Source: Alentia gelatinosa (taxonomy: Eukaryota > Annelida > Polychaeta > Phyllodocida > Polynoidae). Taken from it: a stretch of DNA of 64,000 bases. Of the stretch, positions 35,877-48,569 are shown piece by piece. The stretch covers positions 46,541,950-46,605,949 of the forward strand of contig OX465579.1 in the NCBI GenBank assembly GCA_950022655.1, written 5' to 3'. The notes beneath the pieces are model-generated. The model was not told where the DNA came from. It made no database searches and saw nothing but the letters and a program-made list of their open reading frames with translations. A program made the translations under genes and the position numbers. Numbering within the stretch: the stretch's first letter is position 1; every line of letters begins with the position of its first letter.

Positions 35877-38067
35877 GTGAATTTATCGTTAAAGAAAGCT
35901 AAACGTTATTGCTTGAAAGAAACATTAGATGATAATAAAAATGATAGTAAAAAGTTTTGATCATAAAGTCTTTCTGAAAGCCAAGTGGTTTTCGTTTGAA
36001 TAATAAAACATTACAAAAACCATCATTCTTTAGATTTCCACAAAATTTTGTAATAGTTTTTATTTTCCAAACACCATGTTTATGGAGATTCAGCATGGGT
36101 AAAAATAGGCAGGTAGGCAGGTAGGCAGAGAATAGGCTTGGTCAAGGTTGGTGTAAGGATCAGCTGACTAGATTAAGTGTGGTTCCAGGTCTAGTTTTGT
36201 TACCGAGTTATAGAGATGACTTGAGAAACTCACAAGTATACACAAGGAAGATCATTTTACCAGGGAACTGTTTAGGTTGCAGTTGTACCAATGAACTATG
36301 AATGTGAAGGAACGTAATGAAATATATGTGTTCAAACTGTTGTCGTTTTTTAATCATATCTCTCTTTGTTACATTATACGTATTACAACTATATATGTGT
36401 GAGACAATGTGATTCACGTAGTTGAGTGTCTTTTAACTCGTGACATCTCTATGTGAAATTTGGCTTAAGCACAGCCTTATCAACATGGACAGAGATACTA
36501 GGATATATGACCATGACCTTAAAGGGATTACACGGCATTCGGTAGCCTATTCAAGCGCATGAACATGAGAAGTATTGACAGCCCTTTTCTGAATACTTAT
36601 TCCTAAAGGCTCATAATTGCTGAAGCCGCACATTGAATGGAAAGGAAACTGCTACAGAGGCTTAGCTTTGTTCGACAAGTAGAACGTAGCCCTACTGCAA
36701 CATGCCCTGGCAGATGGCGACACTGTGGCTACGATGCAGCATGCGGTAAACCGCAAGGTCTGCACAGGCGACCCGAAGTGGCGAATTCTAGGCTTGGTCC
36801 AGAAATCACATGACCTTCATTTGTATGTACATGTATGTCTCTGTCTGAGAGTGTATACTTCTAGGGATGGGTGTATTTGTGTATGTCTGTATTGTGGGTA
36901 GCATTATCCTATATTTTTGGAATCTTGTAGAATTGTTTGTATAGATATGAAACTCGTTATTAGCATGTACATCACATCACATTATGATTATTCACTTTCA
37001 ACATACATGTATATCATTCAATTTACACTGTGGGCATGCAATAACCTCTTTTTTATGACGAGCTTTGCACTCTTCTGTTGATCGTTATATCCAGTACATA
37101 TACTATTTCCAGCCCTACTTTCCACATTATTGAACAATCAGAGGATTTGTGTACATTCAATCGTAGAATAATGAGAGATTCAGAAGACAATTACCTCTAT
37201 TTTCATGATATGTCTAAATGGTTATAAATATGTGTGTAATCAAGAATAAGGCACTGGATCCTTAGTATTCTCGGGAAATTGTATGTGCAGTTGATTCCAT
37301 AAGGATGATCTTTTCCCTCGATAACATAGAATACTATAGCTTTAAAACAAAGCATATCTCCCTCCGACATATGGTTGAAGTAAGTTACGTATTCGCGACA
37401 AAGAACATAATCTTTGGAATTCGAATGACACTCAAGAAAATACATTATTCTTATATGCGAGGAATACTAAGGTATTCGAGGGGTTCTCTATAATCGTATC
37501 ACTGATCAAGAAAGGATTGTTATCTAGATACAATAGACAGTGATGGCATACATTATAGTGTGTATCCTATTTGATATAAACAGGCTAACAGATTTTGAAT
37601 CTGGTATGAGAATTCAACAGGAAAACATACATTTTTAATATCCACTGGCTCTATTCATCACAGTATTGAAAAAAACATTCATTATGAAGCGTCAAAGTAC
37701 AATATGCTTAGTATGTACAAATAAGGTTATATATCTCAAATTTTTTATAATGACTCAATGTTTACAACGCCAAGGTACTATGCAAAATGCCAGACCTTGT
37801 AGTTAGTTATCGACGATTTTTTAATGAACACAAAGTAAGGTGTCCAAATATATACACATGTATGAAAGGTTCATAACTCAAAGAATTTTCCTTTTATGTA
37901 TCATATTATTGACTTCAATAACTGCTTATAATGATAACACCATTTGACAAATTGAATAAATGGTCAGATATTCACTCACTATGTCTGCTTAAATGGAATC
38001 AATTCACAGCACATGAGGTATAGAGTGTTTAAGGTCAAAATATCAGGAGCACGATATCATGATTGTG
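35877..38067. other. Intergenic / 3' region of the transporter gene
   Basis: AT-rich. It contains the plus-strand AATAAA at 35934 and three copies of AGGCAGGT at about 36107-36128. For the minus-strand transporter the best 3' signal I see is an ATTAAA near 37819-37824 (TTTAAT on the plus strand), about 245 bases after the stop. This is weak. No gene was seen. Confidence 0.4.
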
Positions 38068-38284
38068 CTACAGTGCAGTCCTTTCTTCAATGATATCTCC
38101 GGAGGGCTGATAGGCCCTGTTGACGTTGCCGTTAAAATTGACGACCTCCGCCTTCTCCATGTCGTGATTCTCCTCCAGGGCGAGCTGCTCCGGGTGGTCC
38201 CCGAGCTGCTCACGTGAGAGGTGGGCCACGATGCCGGCACCGATAGCGTCACCCTCCACGTTAATCATGGTCCGGAAACGGTCC
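38068..38284 (-). CDS. SLC1 transporter, last exon (TM8 end and C-terminal tail)
   Basis: The exon begins after CTCCTCTCCACAG, completes the codon Leu457 and runs to TAG at 38068-38070. Residues 458-469 read [12 protein letters not shown]. The Asp458, Arg461, Thr462, Asn465 and Asp469 series corresponds to GltPh D394, R397, T398, N401 and D405. In the family these bind the substrate amino group, the side-chain carboxylate and sodium. The tail [13 protein letters not shown] is typical and then becomes acidic (Glu/Asp-rich), ending IIEERTAL. Confidence 0.95.
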
Positions 38285-38679
38285 CTGTGGAGAGGAGCAA
38301 GTCGTGAGTGGTTATTGCAACATGACGAGCTAATTTCATCAAGAGTGTGGGTGGAACCGATATGGAATAAGGGGTAAAACTGCTCTTATTCGGTTGTTTA
38401 TCGACCGAGCAAGCAATGCCGTCTGTAACACTTTGCACCCAACGGGTTATTTCATATGGCACGATATCTCTGAATATAGTATATATGAACTAACTATTAC
38501 AAATCTCCCTAATATAAATTAGATAAAAAAAAAAGAATATTGATCATGAACGGCTTTGAATGAAAAGAACATATTATATAAGCGATGGGGATGCACGCAT
38601 TTTATATAAATATAACTGGGAGATGAATATAAATTAATAGCATACATGTATATGTCTTGTATAAGCATGTGGTACTTAC
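38285..38679 (-). other. Intron of the SLC1 gene
   Basis: A 395-base GT-AG intron (donor GTAAGT, acceptor CCACAG). Nothing notable inside. Confidence 0.85.
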
Positions 38680-38814
38680 AATAGCCAATCAACGGCTAGG
38701 ATTTTGCTGACGTCCTCTGTGGGTAAACCAAGTGCCGTCAGAACTATGACCATCGTGACTATACCTGCCTGGGGCACACTAGCTGCCCCTATAGAGGCAG
38801 CAGTGGAGGTGATG
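38680..38814 (-). CDS. SLC1 transporter exon: hairpin 2 and start of TM8
   Basis: Phase 2 in and out. Residues 413-456 include [17 protein letters not shown], the HP2 re-entrant loop that serves as the extracellular gate, then [20 protein letters not shown] and AVDWL. Asp454 matches GltPh D390. The usual family sequence is [18 protein letters not shown], with a small conservative change here (SV for GI). Confidence 0.95.
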
Positions 38815-40600
38815 CTGAAAATATCAATAATTGATCATAGGCATAATAATTTCTAGGGCACAGTCTTCCGTGGTACAAGTATTACCTTTACTCTTTCCCT
38901 TCATACTAGAGCTAGGCCAATGACAGTATTGAGAATTCTAAACTGGTGATAAATATCTTGGCCATGTATGACAAGAAGGAGAGGAATATAAGTTTATCTA
39001 GCAGGATATGATTTCTTTGTTACAGATTAGAAGGGTCCACTTTATTAATAATTGGCCTAGATTTGTCTCATAGACAAGTGTCTGATGAATGTTTATTCCA
39101 CGTTCATGCTGGCGTTTGCATATATCTTATATGACAAAAAACTTTGTTCAATTTGCCAGAGAGGAATATAATGTTGCTATATAAAAGATGCCTTCACAAT
39201 GAGCTGTACGTTATGGTGCTACAGCATGCAAACTCCAATAAATGAAAACCTCCCTTCCATAAAAGCACTAACATAGTCTATCCCAGATGTTTTTAAAACC
39301 GCTTTGGCCCCTATAGATTTCCCGTATTTATGACATTGCATATTGCATACACCTAAGAGTGTTATATTGTCGGCACTCCCTATTTAGAAACTATCTTTAT
39401 GCAGCCCGATGGTCTCCATTATTTGACTCATGACTAGCAATATTGTGTCGGCCTTTTAACACTTTAGATTATAACAAAGGTGCTTGATGATCATTTTATT
39501 GAAATGTGTGCAGTTGAATACAGGGGGATTTAAATTGACCCTTTCACACACCTGGATGTCTATGTTCATTTGCGCTGTTCGAGTCATCTAATGGGTTTTT
39601 GTCTCTGCGATTCAAATGATTGAATTAAAAAATGTTTTATGCGTCTCCAAATGTTACAGTAAGTTGTTTGGCTATGAATATTGTTGAATTTTGATAGACC
39701 CGCCATAGAGTTGGCCACTATACATATTAAACAATGGGGAGCAATATACCATTGAGACCTATGGTTGAATCGAAGCCGGTTTTATTGTTTCGAACCTCCA
39801 CGTGCATGAATGTTTACGGCCTGGTCGCCTGACGTCATTATTTCATATTTGGTGCCTGTGTCGTTACGACATATGGAAAAATCTGTGCATTCACAGCCCT
39901 TAGGCAAGAAGCAAAATATCGTTTCTCGCGATTAAAGATACAGGTGGGTTATTACTGACTATACAAATAAACTCTTGTTTGTCTGCCAATTTCTATAGCC
40001 CCTTATCATAACGTTTCATATGTACTTTATGAAAAAAAGTATACTTTAGCTTTCAGATCACCTTCATTTCGATCTAGATATATAACTTAATTATGCGTTT
40101 TAGCGCGTACCTGGGTCTGTTTTACTTCCTTTAGTACCATGGGGCCTTCATGACCATAAGGAACATTTCCACCCCGCATTCAGCAGCATCGGATGACTTA
40201 TTAAGTAAATTCATATGATTTGCTTCCCAGAAAAACCCTAAATTCATCCTTTAATGTTCAGCATTAGTCTGTAGCCCAACCAGCCCTACCCACATTAAGA
40301 CAATTATAATATTTTTCTCATATATCATCTGTATATACCATAGTAATGAGTTAGCCTTGTCTAAACCCATATCTATTATACAGTAAATAACTATATTATT
40401 ACTAGCGATGCACTGGATGTTAGTTTCTTTTTCAAAAAACCTTATGTAAAACCTGGACAAACATAAATGGCCTTGGAGCCTACTGAAAATAGGACAGTAA
40501 TGTCCTAGTAGTTATAACTCCAGAATAAACATGAAATAAAATTTTGCCAATATGACAGATTTAATAATCGGTTCTGTGTGAATTTAGACTTGAGTCTTAC
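38815..40600 (-). other. Intron of the SLC1 gene
   Basis: A 1.8-kb GT-AG intron, AT-rich. No repeats or open frames of note. Confidence 0.8.
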
Positions 40601-40795
40601 CTGGCGGCAACAATTTGCCCAAAGTTCAGGTGAATCCCGCGTAGCTGCGCAATAAAGATGGCGGCCACCGCCTCGTACAGTGCTGTTCCGTCCATGTTGA
40701 TGGTGGCGCCTACTGGTAGCACGAAACGCACCACGCGGGGGTCGACCTTATTATTCTCCTCCAGGCATCGCGTGGTAACGGGTAGTGTCGCTGAA
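40601..40795 (-). CDS. SLC1 transporter exon: hairpin 1 end and TM7
   Basis: The acceptor CTTTTGCAG completes Ser347. Residues 347-362 read [16 protein letters not shown], the end of re-entrant hairpin 1. NMDGT at 380-384 is the unwound TM7 motif that coordinates sodium and substrate. AAIFIAQ at 391-397 follows. The donor is GTAAGA. Phase is 2 in and out. Confidence 0.96.
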
Positions 40796-41269
40796 CTGCA
40801 AAAGTATAAAGCGGCAATTACCATATGGGTACTGTCAGTTACCGTCCAATTAGAGATATTTATATGAGCGGACCCCATGAGGTCAATGCTGTAGCTTTTT
40901 GCGTTGTATCTGTCTGTTATAACCAGCAGTGAGAAAGTTTAATATGTGAATAATTGATCCATTCCTCCACTGACATTGATATCATAGTACAGAGTGGGTA
41001 AAAAAAAGATAATATTTCGATACCCTTAAGCGATTTTGGGCCCTTCTGTGAGGAAGTTACGGACTGTGACACTTCAGTGCTAGATATGACTATCAAATTT
41101 CTCTCACAATTACTACTAGAGCCTGTTCGATTTCAATTAGCTGAGATACAGTATTAAACTAGATTTCCTAACTTTTAAATCCATAGAAATGAACATCGCA
41201 TTATTTAATAAACATACATTTTACTAGAGAGGTGTGATGTGAAAAGCCTATTAGTGGGCTTAGACCAAC
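40796..41269 (-). other. Intron of the SLC1 gene
   Basis: A 474-base GT-AG intron. Nothing notable inside. Confidence 0.85.
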
Positions 41270-41503
41270 CTGGAGGCTGTGCCTAGGGCGGTGATCATAG
41301 CCTGGAGGACCCCATAGAGGTACTTGAAGGGATTCTTCCTGACGAACAGGAGGTAGAGGAGCGGCAGGACGAGGGCGCCGTGTATAGCAAGACCTGCCAG
41401 GACAGTGGCGATGTACAGCCCCAGCGACTGCAGCTCCTGCACGGGATCGGTCATTTTGATGATCTCAGAGGCGACCAGGAACAGGATACCAATCGGCGAA
41501 TAC
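41270..41503 (-). CDS. SLC1 transporter exon: TM5-TM6 to hairpin 1
   Basis: A 234-base exon, phase 2 in and out. It begins at the family motif WYSPIGI (Trp269 spans the junction) and continues through a charged segment (SEIIKMTDPV) and hydrophobic TM helices (LYIATVLAGLAIHGALVLPL). It ends ALGTAS at the start of the serine-rich hairpin 1. The donor is GTTGGT, less standard than the others. Confidence 0.94.
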
Positions 41504-43647
41504 CTGCAGGATTAGGATGGGTATCCATCAGACCAGACTTGGTTGTATAGTGTCGTTCGCCTTAGCAGATGTGAAGGTCATATACACTTGTAATTGCAAG
41601 TGATATTTCTGCTTGCATATATATAAGCCGTTCTTCTTGTAACGGAATCTGTAACACTGGCGATAATTTTTTTATATATACATATATCCTTTATTTCATT
41701 CTGTTGAGAACAGTTCTTCCATGAAACATTTCCCCCAGTTAATTTGCGAGATGTGTTTATTTCTCAATCTGATGAAGACTGGAATTCATTCGTGGTTCAA
41801 TTCTGATAAGGGGTATTAATACACAGCTTATAATAATGTTATAATGTTCTTTGATACACCCTTCGCAAAGGAATTCACATGCAAGGTCAATGATCCTAAG
41901 TTATTTTCTGACGGTTCTTTTTCATTCTTATAAATAACTATATAGATATGAAGAACTCGATGTTAAGTAAATGTTGAGCTATCGGAGAAGGTCCATGACA
42001 TACCTAATCGTCCATCGACCAATTGTCTGACTAGCATTCCGTTCTGCAGCACCTTTGGTTTCTTATTGGCCGAACTTTAATAAGGTCAAGCAGTATAGTG
42101 TACAGCTTGGCCCGACTTATCACGCAAGGTTACTTTAATAGCACTATCTAGACCCAATCCAATTACATGGAAGTAAATTGGATTTCTCTAACTAGATAGC
42201 TACATTCAAGAAAATGGATTATTCATTGATTTTCCTGGAGGTCACAGTGTACCATAATCGTCAATTTCCCTTCCTTTTTATGTATTTGTATAGCTCTTTT
42301 GATTTTTCATTCAAATCATTGGTATAGGGATTTCAGATAGACATGTAATAGCGGTTTTCAAACATCAATTTGTTTGCGTTAAGGATTTAGCAGTGCTCGT
42401 TTTGGTGTGTTTTAGTGAGGACATGTTATGGCAATTTTCAGTATTCGTGCAATTTAACCTTCTAGAGATGCATGTTCAATTTTGTGATTTTAAGTCGTAG
42501 GAAGAATCATAGATATCGTTTACAATTTTCCTATTAAAACGTTCATATGATCTGCCTCAATGAGAGCACTGATGTTATTGTTGGACAAATGGAAACTTGC
42601 AGTGTTGATCATTTTAGGATGACAGATCATCGAGCTTTGGTTGAGACCGTAATCTAGTTAAGGGAATGACAGGACATGAAACTTATTTGAGACAGCTGAG
42701 AGTTTACCCTTCCATGACAGGACAATGCATGGAATATCACATTTGATACCTTTTTTTCTCTGTGTAAAGCTTAACATGAGTGCTTCGTGGCTCTAGGATG
42801 GCTCACTATCGCCATCTCGTGTTTCATGTGATACCTAAAATAGACATGCCACTGCTACCACATATATTCCCCTCTTTCTATCCCCACTCTTGCTTGAATG
42901 AATTCGATATCAATTTTGTATCATAGCATAACTATGGAAGGAGGAACACCTATGAGGTGGTTGTATATGTCCTATCTTTTTGCACTTGAATAAAAAGAAA
43001 TAGAATAACACAAAATGTTCACACCGCTTGAGTGCCAATGTTCCTGATAATTACTTTGAAGTATTATTTTGAATACCAATGTTGTGACTGTATACATGTA
43101 TATACGGAACAAATACCATCCTTATCACTGGTTACGTCCTCTCTTGACGCATAATCAATATCTTTACAACCAATTTGATAATCATCGATTGATTAGAGCT
43201 AGATATGATCATAGAGGCTCCTAGGTTTATTTACATCTACGAGCATCCAGGAAGACATCCTGCTGTACAGATACAGGTACAGATAGATAAACCCTGGAAC
43301 ATTCTGTGCTAAGAATATCAATAATCCTCATCAAGATTAAGTTAAAAGATAAGATATTATTTAGTTCCTGACGCTTACACACGTAGACATATTTCTATAT
43401 CATAATGCTATAGTCGAAGGAGCAATGGGCCAGAACTTTCTTTTAGTATTCAGCCTAGATTATACCAGTTCAAACATAAACCCCTGCCTCCTTCGGGCCA
43501 GTAAATATGGCACTTTACTTAGACAGCACTTTGCTACACGGAACAATTCATTCTGGAAATAACTGCCGGCTACCCTTGGTCATGCGTGTTACAATTTGAA
43601 AAATATAATATTTATTTCAAAAGGGGAGTAAATGAAGTCAGGCTAAC
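41504..43647 (-). other. Intron of the SLC1 gene
   Basis: A 2.1-kb GT-AG intron, AT-rich. No repeat family or exon recognised. Confidence 0.8.
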
Positions 43648-43828
43648 CATATGATGACCGTGACCAGCTTCATGGTAGCGTCAGCCATACCATTGAAGGC
43701 CTTGATGAGGGTCTCGCCGACTGGTCCGAGCTTGCTGAGGACAATCCCGAGGGCAACCGAGAAGACGACCAACCCCAGCACATTCATGCCGTCCTCCTTG
43801 ACTACGCTAAACGTCTCTATTTCCCTCT
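43648..43828 (-). CDS. SLC1 transporter exon: TM4-TM5 region
   Basis: A 181-base exon, phase 1 in and phase 2 out. Residues 210-268 include DGMNVLGLVVFSVALGIVL, a near-invariant family segment, then LGPVGETLIKAFNGMADATMKLVTVIIW. The donor is GTTAGC. The acceptor is TACAAACAG, with a weak pyrimidine tract. Confidence 0.94.
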
Positions 43829-46130
43829 CTGTTTGTATTAAATAGAAACAAAATGACATGAGGTACTGAAAATGAATAATAATATGACAATCCTACACCA
43901 CATTGGATATTTCCATTGCCCTTTCTGACTAAAAGGGAAACAGAATGTCATGAGGAACGGAAGAAGCATACAATCCCATACCACAGTGAATATTTATACC
44001 CACAATCTCTCAGCAAACTGAACTTTTCTATTTTTCTTTCTTTCAGCTGTTCGGATTAAATGGAAAAAGAATGAAATGAGGAACGGAAAATACATTATGA
44101 ATCGACAATCGCACAGCACACTGGATTTTCTTTTTTGCAGTACACATGGTATTTATAAGGGATTAAGTATCTGGTTATGAATACATGCCAACGTTGCAGC
44201 GTTCTCTGCAGCAACGCTCCTAAAACATAATTGATATGCGAAGGAGATAAATGAAATGAAACAAAAAGTGTGAATAAAGAAGAAAGAAAACGTGGATTAT
44301 TAATAATAGAAAAGTGTTTGGAGACCTTATCTGCTTTTCTTGACATTTTAACTACCACAATCCTATCTACCTTTTCTGTAACACCAACTGTTTTTTGTGC
44401 CCAATAAAAGTTCATTTAATATTTCACTGAATTATGGTGTAATTGAGCCCCGCATGAAATTCTCCGTGTTAGTTGGGAATTATATATATTTATTCTTCCA
44501 GCAAACGTCGTGCATCACGCCTAGCCCCAATCTGCTGACTCCTAAACATGCTATCGTTGCAATCCGAAAAGAGGTCAACCTTGGTGGCCATGACAGCGAT
44601 GTTGTTCCATGTATCTTGTGGGTGATTTAAGGAAAGGGATTGACACGTAATAACACATGAATAACTGGAAAGACGATAAAGAATATGTTGATTTATTTCA
44701 AACTAGTGATGATGAAAGAAGCAAAGCAGAAATAGGTTCCATGTAATGCGATGTAGGGGATTTACGCAGTCTTTCAGAAATCACTGACTGATAACTTAAA
44801 AATCTATTGCCTATATTGGTTCGAAACAGCACAGCAACCAATTGTGGGACCTGCACTTTATTTGAGCCTAGTCCTGAGAGTATACGTAGTCAGGAAGATA
44901 CTTTTCTATATAGGAATTTTACATTACAGTAGGTCAATCACTATGGAAATGACTGACTGGAAGAATTTCCTTCCATTTCTTATGATGAACCTTGTGTATT
45001 CTTGAAGCGTAATTCGCAAGGGAACTCCTTGAACTCATGCAATACCCATAAAGCATATGAATTGTTTTTTTCTTATCGTACTGAGGAGGTCTATTATCTA
45101 AATGAGAATATATGAATATTCGTTATCTGTTAAAAGTAGCAAGAGAGGTATAGATCTTTCCATACCGATTAAGAAATACAGATTAGATCTATCAATTTCC
45201 ACCAGAGGAGTGTATTAGTGGGCCAATAAAAGCATATTCATATCCATAGTATAAACAGGCCATGGTGATTCGAAGTTTTTTATACTACAAAACAACACAA
45301 CAATCTCCCACCTACATAGAGGTGTTCGCATACCTCTCAAGCCCCGTTAACGCGGCCTAGAACGCCCTGCATGTATTGACTGATGCCATGTTAGCATTGA
45401 GAAAAAGTCAATCCTTAGAACATGGTATTGTTAACAGTGCATGTGTTATAGAAAAGATATCATGAAAATAAACCAGGACGAAGTAAGATTTCTCTCTACA
45501 AATATCTCAGTCAATTCTGCTTTCAGAGGTACTGACGAGCTGAGGTGAATACGAAATGTTCCATTAGGTTTCATATTCTATGAAACAGTCCCATACCCTA
45601 TGAGATTTAAATTTCTGTATCGATTATCTTTTTAGGTTATATTTAAAACACATTTATATACTTATCTTTCTATCATTTTACATCGAATGATTGCTAGAAC
45701 ACAACCTCAGTTACTTTAATGATGAAATGAGATTCGGATATAAACATTTTTCAGTCAGATATACAGATATATCATTGTCATCATTCATCTCATCCTTATG
45801 TTATTTTATGTTTTTTGGTTGTTGTACCCCTCTGTGAACTGCCGTTGTCAGATTTTACATCTGTAAATTGGAACTGTTGTTTACACCTATTTATGTAGAA
45901 TTTGACTCAATTCTTCCTACTCATGTCGATTATGTTGCCTTGATAGTTTGCGACCCCCATCAGAGGGACCAGGTGGCCGAACCTGGAGACTTGTAAAATG
46001 TCAGTACCCTAAATAAAAGTTTTCAACAACATAAAATAAAAAAAAGAAGAACGTATGGTTTGAAGGCCAATTCATCATTTATTGGATTTGCTTATCAAAG
46101 AAGAGAGTTGGAAATTTATGGCCCACTTAC
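43829..46130 (-). other. Intron of the SLC1 gene
   Basis: A 2.3-kb GT-AG intron, AT-rich. Near 43900-44110 three similar stretches (GGAACGGAAAATACAT-like words after AATGAAATGAG) suggest a short local tandem duplication next to the acceptor. No exon seen. Confidence 0.7.
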
Positions 46131-46224
46131 TTTCTAACACTGTCACATTTTCTGCTCCTGGGTCTGAGGCGTTCACATATGTCACATTCACGAATTCATA
46201 ATCTACTTTGTATCTGGTAACCGT
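46131..46224 (-). CDS. SLC1 transporter exon: glycosylated extracellular loop
   Basis: A 94-base exon, phase 0 in and phase 1 out, residues 178-208. It encodes TVTRYKVDYEFVNVTYVNAS and then ENVTVLE. Three N-glycosylation sequons (NVT, NAS, NVT) occur within about 20 residues, in the TM4 extracellular loop that is glycosylated in other EAATs. The loop is shorter than in vertebrate EAATs. Confidence 0.9.
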
Positions 46225-46594
46225 CTGCAAAATAATCCATAGAAATACCCAATATGATACATCTTTTGTCAAGATAAGTAGTGCAACATCTATATTTGCT
46301 CCAAAATAATGTATCTATTAGGTAAACAATACCTATCATGTAAGAAAATAGGACTTTGTTTCCCAGGGCCCTCTCATTCATATATGTCGAGTGACTCGAG
46401 GGAACTATATGAGACCAAGTTCACAGTGATACTGCTGGCCATAACATGAAGCACGTGTATTGCCTTTCAGTATATTTTGTTTCACGGAAGAGAGAAGGAA
46501 AGTTATTCCTTTAATTTGTGGTAACCTAAGCTGATAACGTGTAAGAAAACTTCCCTGTGCAGTATTTGTTCGTCGGGAGATATGAGTTACTTAC
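46225..46594 (-). other. Intron of the SLC1 gene
   Basis: A 370-base GT-AG intron. Nothing notable inside. Confidence 0.85.
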
Positions 46595-46637
46595 CTGGCG
46601 GAAGCATGATTCAATAATGTTATCGGGAAACATGTTC
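46595..46637 (-). CDS. SLC1 transporter micro-exon
   Basis: A 43-base exon between TTATTTTCAG and GTAAGT. It completes Arg163 and adds NMFPDNIIESCFRQ, matching the conserved family N-(M/L)-FP-N-(I/L)-(V/I)-E-A-CF-Q segment before the TM4 loop. Too short to appear as an open frame but confirmed by phase and family match. Confidence 0.94.
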
Positions 46638-47153
46638 CTGAAAATAACAGATAATTGGGGATTCATGAAAAATGAAAGGATTTTCCATTCTCTACCAGGC
46701 GGGAGGTATTGCCAATACTTCTGTCTGATTATTGTTTCAGTAGGATTAAATCAATAAAATGCGGCCATCCTAGCATCATCACCTCTAACAGACAATGATA
46801 AAGGAAAACTATAAGTTCCTAAAGTGATATTCTACATTAATGTTATGATCAATAACAGTGTATATTACTATATGAATAGGGTTTACTGCTGCATTATAAA
46901 AGGTTTTTCCATAATACTATGATAGCTATAATGCCCTGATAACAATACTTTTTTCATATCAAATACTTGAATTCTGGACATTATATATCTATATGGTACA
47001 TATTGTACTTGTGCATTCCAAGGGAGTGCATGTTTGCCTTGCCAGTGATAGGTCCTTCACACAGTGCTCTAGTATATTTGTTATGGTTCTTACAATTCAT
47101 TCTCGTATTATTGTTTATTTTCTCTTTAAGCCTTTTTTCAAACAAAACCTTAC
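46638..47153 (-). other. Intron of the SLC1 gene
   Basis: A 516-base GT-AG intron. Nothing notable inside. Confidence 0.85.
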
Positions 47154-47405
47154 CTGAGAAGGTCTAGGAAGGAGTCGGCCACGCCGACGTTCCTGCTAAA
47201 CTCAGCGCCTTCATCGATGGAGGTTCTGGCACCGGGCCTTATGCTGAGTACGAGTATTATTCCAATAATGACGGCGATGAAGGTGGTGGCCATATAGTAG
47301 AGAACGGCGAATCCACCCATCCGGCCCGACGCGCTCGAATTCAGGTTGGCGAGACCAGAGACAAGACTGGACACGATCAACGGGATGATCAGCATCTTCA
47401 GCATT
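47154..47405 (-). CDS. SLC1 transporter exon: TM2-TM3
   Basis: A 252-base exon, phase 2 in and out, residues 80-162. It starts [19 protein letters not shown], among the most conserved parts of the family, then [17 protein letters not shown] and a TM3 helix ([17 protein letters not shown]). The loop after it ends DSFLDLLR. Acceptor CCACACAG, donor GTAAGG. Confidence 0.96.
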
Positions 47406-48569
47406 CTGTGTGGTCATACAAGAAAATAGTATCATTACTTTCCGCATTCTTTGTGGTTATACAAGGGATACGATCAGCATTTTCAGCATTATGTGTGGTT
47501 ATGCTACAGGAATATTGGCGTCCTGATCCTTTCGCCATGGGTGGTATGTGTTTGATGTCAGTGGCGGAAAGACTTCCCAATTAATGTACATTAAATATAT
47601 CTTAACACAATTAATTGCCTTATTTCTTATAATAATCTCATATAGCAATGTATTTTGGTAACATTTTGTGTTGACCAATTCGAATTTATGCAATAGCATA
47701 TCTTCCAATAACCAAGTAAAACAATGGTAAGGACTAGGAAGTATAGCTCAGGAAATAACAGGTGGGAGTTGTAGGATATGACATGATAGGAAAGATAGGA
47801 GATAGGAGTGGTATTCAATGATTTTATTTGCAAAGTACTTCCTCGTGTGTGCCATACAAACTGCATTGATTTAATTCTTTAATAATCCACAGTTCCTTCT
47901 GTACATTTTTGGTCGTTGATACACAATTGCACGTAGATACCAATTATATTGTACTTCATATATCACACCTTCTCACCAAGTCCATTTTCTAAGACATCCA
48001 CTAGGCTATTATGGGTGAACCTGACAGATGTCGTTCAAGATTCGAGAACCTATTGCCTACATATATTGGACTGGATTGTAAACGATAGGAGAATGGGAAC
48101 GATCACTACTCTATTAAGTCTGATTCTTCGGGAACAAATGAATAGGCGCTCAGCTGCAATTTAGGCCCGAACGATCCATAAGGAGAAACTATGCCAAGGT
48201 CGGTGAATCAAAAAATATGAAATACTTGAGACACTAGTGTCAAGAAGTGCACAACTCTTACAGAACTGCAGCGATACAACAGTTGGTGTCATGAGGAAGG
48301 GTTCAATGGCATTTAAGGAGTTAAATTCTGGTGTGATGGCGTATATTTGTAAAACAGAATATAGAAAATGATATCGCGATGTGAAAGAAGAAAACGGTTT
48401 TTGCTACATAGATGTTGTCACTAAAAAAATTGCTAAATGAGAGAATTTAGAATAAAGAATCCCCCCTCAATCAGTACGAGCACCTAGTGACAATTGGCTT
48501 AATTGTATATTGCATCTGTGATAGCTATATATGCTATCCTCTATGTAATTACGAAAAGGGTGACTTTAC
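47406..48569 (-). other. Intron of the SLC1 gene
   Basis: A 1.16-kb GT-AG intron. Just upstream of the acceptor (47400-47510) exon-like words recur: AATGCTGA..ATGCTGAT with CACACAGAATGC and CACATAATGCTGAAAATGC. This points to a small tandem duplication of the intron-exon junction. The rest is AT-rich without features. Confidence 0.65.
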
